Positions 5,757-7,498 of a DNA stretch of 7,498 bases are shown in pieces (the stretch's first letter is position 1; each line of letters opens with the position of its first letter). The notes under the pieces are model-generated. The model had not been told where the DNA came from. It did not search any database and was given only the letters and a program-made list of their open reading frames with translations. A program made the position numbers and the translations under genes. This DNA comes from an uncultured Subdoligranulum sp. (GTDB lineage Bacteria > Bacillota_A > Clostridia > Oscillospirales > Ruminococcaceae). The stretch covers positions 1 to 7,498 of the forward strand of contig CAAGRN010000188.1 in the NCBI GenBank assembly GCA_900772715.1. Direction: 5' to 3'.

Positions 5757-6971
5757 ATGAGCAAAAAAATCAGTCTGGGTGTGGCGGCAGCGATTGCGCT
5801 GATTGCCATGGCCGTAACCTTTTCGCTGACCATGGTTGTGTCCATGAATATGTTCAACACGACGGTGTCCAGCGTCAAAAACAAAGAGCGCCAGTACAAC
5901 AAGCTGTCGGAAATCGACCGTTTTGTTCGTTCCAACGAATATTTTACCATCAACAACGACACGCTGAACGATACCATCGCCGCGGGCTATGTGCTGGGCA
6001 TCAGCGACAAGTACGCCCGCTACTACACCGCCAAAGCGTACAGCGAAAAGCTGGCGATGGATTCCGGCAAATTGACCGGCATCGGCGTCAGCGTTGTCAA
6101 CGACGCCTCCTCCGGCTATGCCCGCATCATCCGCCTGTTTGAAAATTCCCCCGCCGATGACGCCGAGCTGCAGGTGGGCGGCTTTATCACCGCCATCAAC
6201 GGTGTTTCCACCCGCCAGATGAACGAAACCTCCGCCATCAACTCCGCCCTGCTGGGGGAGGAAGGCACCACCACGACCATTACCTACCTGACGCCCGACC
6301 GCCAGGAACAGACGCTGGACCTCGTACACAGCAACTACAAAACGCCCACCGTTTCCTACCAGATTCTGAACGAAAAGGTCGGTTACCTGCGGGTGTATTC
6401 CTTCTCCAGCACGACGGGCAGCGAGTTCAAGAGCGCCGTCGATGCCCTGATGGACAGCAATGTCCAGACGATGGTCTTTGACCTACGTGACAACACCGGC
6501 GAGAACCTCAACGCCGCCCTTGTTGCCGCCGACTACTGCCTGCCCTCCGGTCTGATCGCCAGCCAGCAGGGCAAGGACGGTACCGTCACCGACCTGCGTA
6601 TGTCCGATGAAACCGCCCTGTCCGTCCCCGCCGTCTGCCTTGTCAACGGCAGCACCGCCGGCAGTGCCGAGTTGTTTGCCAACGCCCTGCGCAAGATGGG
6701 CGATGCCCTGTTGGTCGGCACCACGACCACCGGCAAGGGCGTTGTGATGAGCGACCCGCAAAGCTTCTCGGACGGCTCTGCCGCTGTGATCACCGTGGGC
6801 ATCCTGCGGGATAACGAGGGCGAAACCTGGGACGATTTCGGTCTGACGCCCGATGTCGATGCCACGCTGACCAGCGACGAGCAGAACTCCTACTACGATT
6901 TCACCACCGACACCGACCCCCAAATCGCCAAAGCCGTGGCTGCGGCGCAGATGCTGGCGGGCTTGGCTTGA
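5757..6971 (+). CDS. S41 C-terminal processing protease (CtpA/CtpB family) with altered active site
   Basis: This 404-residue membrane-anchored protease faces the cell exterior, with an N-terminal anchor at ~7-29 preceded by SKK. A helical region follows, including the family motif GISDKYARYYTAKAY (81-95). Next comes a PDZ domain (~104-190, with TGIGVSVV and VGGFITAINGV), then the S41 core: VGYLRVYSF, FDLRDNTGENL (241-251), the nucleophile S303 in VNGSTAGSAELFA, and the general-base Lys K327 in TTGKG. Two key features depart from the family norm. The glutamine expected four residues after the lysine is methionine (M331), and the Gly-Gly after the DLRxN motif is Gly-Glu. Activity may be reduced or differently tuned. 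ATG 5757 follows AGGAG at 5743-5747. S41 proteases commonly sit next to ftsEX in Firmicutes. Substrates could be wall or division proteins, but none can be named from sequence. Confidence 0.92.
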   Translation: MSKKISLGVAAAIALIAMAVTFSLTMVVSMNMFNTTVSSVKNKERQYNKLSEIDRFVRSNEYFTINNDTLNDTIAAGYVLGISDKYARYYTAKAYSEKLAMDSGKLTGIGVSVVNDASSGYARIIRLFENSPADDAELQVGGFITAINGVSTRQMNETSAINSALLGEEGTTTTITYLTPDRQEQTLDLVHSNYKTPTVSYQILNEKVGYLRVYSFSSTTGSEFKSAVDALMDSNVQTMVFDLRDNTGENLNAALVAADYCLPSGLIASQQGKDGTVTDLRMSDETALSVPAVCLVNGSTAGSAELFANALRKMGDALLVGTTTTGKGVVMSDPQSFSDGSAAVITVGILRDNEGETWDDFGLTPDVDATLTSDEQNSYYDFTTDTDPQIAKAVAAAQMLAGLA

Positions 6972-6991
6972 TTCCCGAAAGGATGGTATTT

Positions 6992-7498
6992 GTGCCCAAC
7001 CTTACCGATATGTCCACCATCCGCGACCTGTGTGCGCGCCACAATTTTGAGCTGTCCAAGGGCTTCGGTCAGAACTTTATCATCAACCCCGGCATCTGCC
7101 CCCGCATCGCGGAGGCAGCCGGCATCACGGCGGGCTGGGGTGCGCTGGAGGTCGGTCCCGGCATCGGCGTGCTGACCGAACAGCTCTGCAAGCGTGCCGA
7201 CAAGGTCGTTTCGGTTGAGGTCGATAAGCGCCTGCCGCCGATTTTGGACGAAACCATGGCGGCGTATGACAACTTCAAGCTGGTGCTGGAGGATGTCCTC
7301 AAGGTCGATTTGCGCGCCTTACTGGCCGAGGAATTCGGCGACAAGCCGGTGGCAGTCTGCGCCAACCTGCCGTATTACATCACCAGCCCCATTCTGATGC
7401 GCCTTTTGGAGGAGAAGCTGCCCATCCGCAACATTACCGTCATGGTGCAAAAGGAGGCCGCACAGCGCCTGTGTGCTGCCCCTGGCACGCGGGACGCG
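6992..7498 (+). CDS. rsmA: 16S rRNA adenine N6-dimethyltransferase RsmA/KsgA, N-terminal part
   Basis: The 169 visible residues run off the right edge. The enzyme uses S-adenosylmethionine to dimethylate two adjacent adenines in the 3' hairpin of 16S rRNA during small-subunit maturation. Motifs seen are LSKGFGQNFIINP (21-33, the N-terminal GQNFL-type motif), the SAM-binding loop LEVGPGIGVLTEQL (52-65), the acidic VSVEVDKRL segment (73-81), LEDVLKVDL (99-107), the catalytic NLPYYITSPIL (125-135) and VMVQKEAAQRL (150-160). GTG 6992 is taken as the start because AAGGA at 6979-6983 lies 8 nt upstream and the protein then begins MPNLTDMSTIRDL, usual for the family. ATG 6983 overlaps that site, and ATG 7010 would remove conserved residues. 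It starts 20 nt after the protease stop with no terminator between, so it is probably read through from the ftsEX operon. Confidence 0.96.
   Translation, partial: MPNLTDMSTIRDLCARHNFELSKGFGQNFIINPGICPRIAEAAGITAGWGALEVGPGIGVLTEQLCKRADKVVSVEVDKRLPPILDETMAAYDNFKLVLEDVLKVDLRALLAEEFGDKPVAVCANLPYYITSPILMRLLEEKLPIRNITVMVQKEAAQRLCAAPGTRDA

Noticed and set aside
5582..6142. A 186-codon + strand frame starting at TTG across the small gene and the protease start
   Set aside because: It is out of frame with both the 34-residue gene and the S41 protease, has a Cys/His/Arg/Gln-rich translation typical of a shadow, and a weaker start than ATG 5586.

Overview
This 7.5 kb stretch of moderately high-GC DNA (AT-rich only between operons) looks chromosomal and comes from a Gram-positive Clostridia-type bacterium. 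The dense GC-rich codon use, the purine-rich Shine-Dalgarno sites and the ftsE-ftsX-M23 hydrolase-S41 protease order suggest the Oscillospiraceae/Ruminococcaceae (Faecalibacterium/Gemmiger-like). That placement is inferred from gene content and protein style, not from a database comparison. All genes read on the + strand. I see no tRNA, rRNA, CRISPR array or mobile element.

Layout. (1) Positions 1-1131 are the end of a surface-polysaccharide cluster: the C-terminus of a CapD/EpsC-type nucleotide-sugar dehydratase/epimerase, then a small PglC-like phosphoglycosyl transferase that starts a lipid-linked glycan. A strong intrinsic terminator (1162-1196) closes this unit. (2) Positions 1197-2527 hold a single-gene unit: a good sigma-A-type promoter, a leader with two hairpins, a 361-residue PucR/CdaR-type regulator with no catabolic neighbour, and a second strong terminator. 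(3) From 2547 to the right edge runs one apparent operon behind a good promoter and a structured leader: ftsE, ftsX, a secreted coiled-coil M23 peptidase (PcsB/CwlO-like role), a 34-residue single-span membrane protein, an S41 C-terminal processing protease with an altered active site, and the start of rsmA (ksgA), cut by the window end.

How the genes fit together. FtsE (ATPase) and FtsX (membrane subunit) form the type VII ABC transporter-like complex that switches on a peptidoglycan hydrolase outside the cell. The next gene encodes just such a hydrolase, with a long coiled coil to dock on FtsX and a complete LytM zinc site. The S41 protease and the tiny membrane protein are plausible modulators of this machine. 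rsmA appears to be carried along by read-through.

Most worth a second look: the unannotated 34-residue membrane protein at 5586-5690; the S41 protease, whose usual catalytic glutamine position holds methionine; and the leaders of ftsE and of the regulator gene, which carry direct repeats and hairpins.
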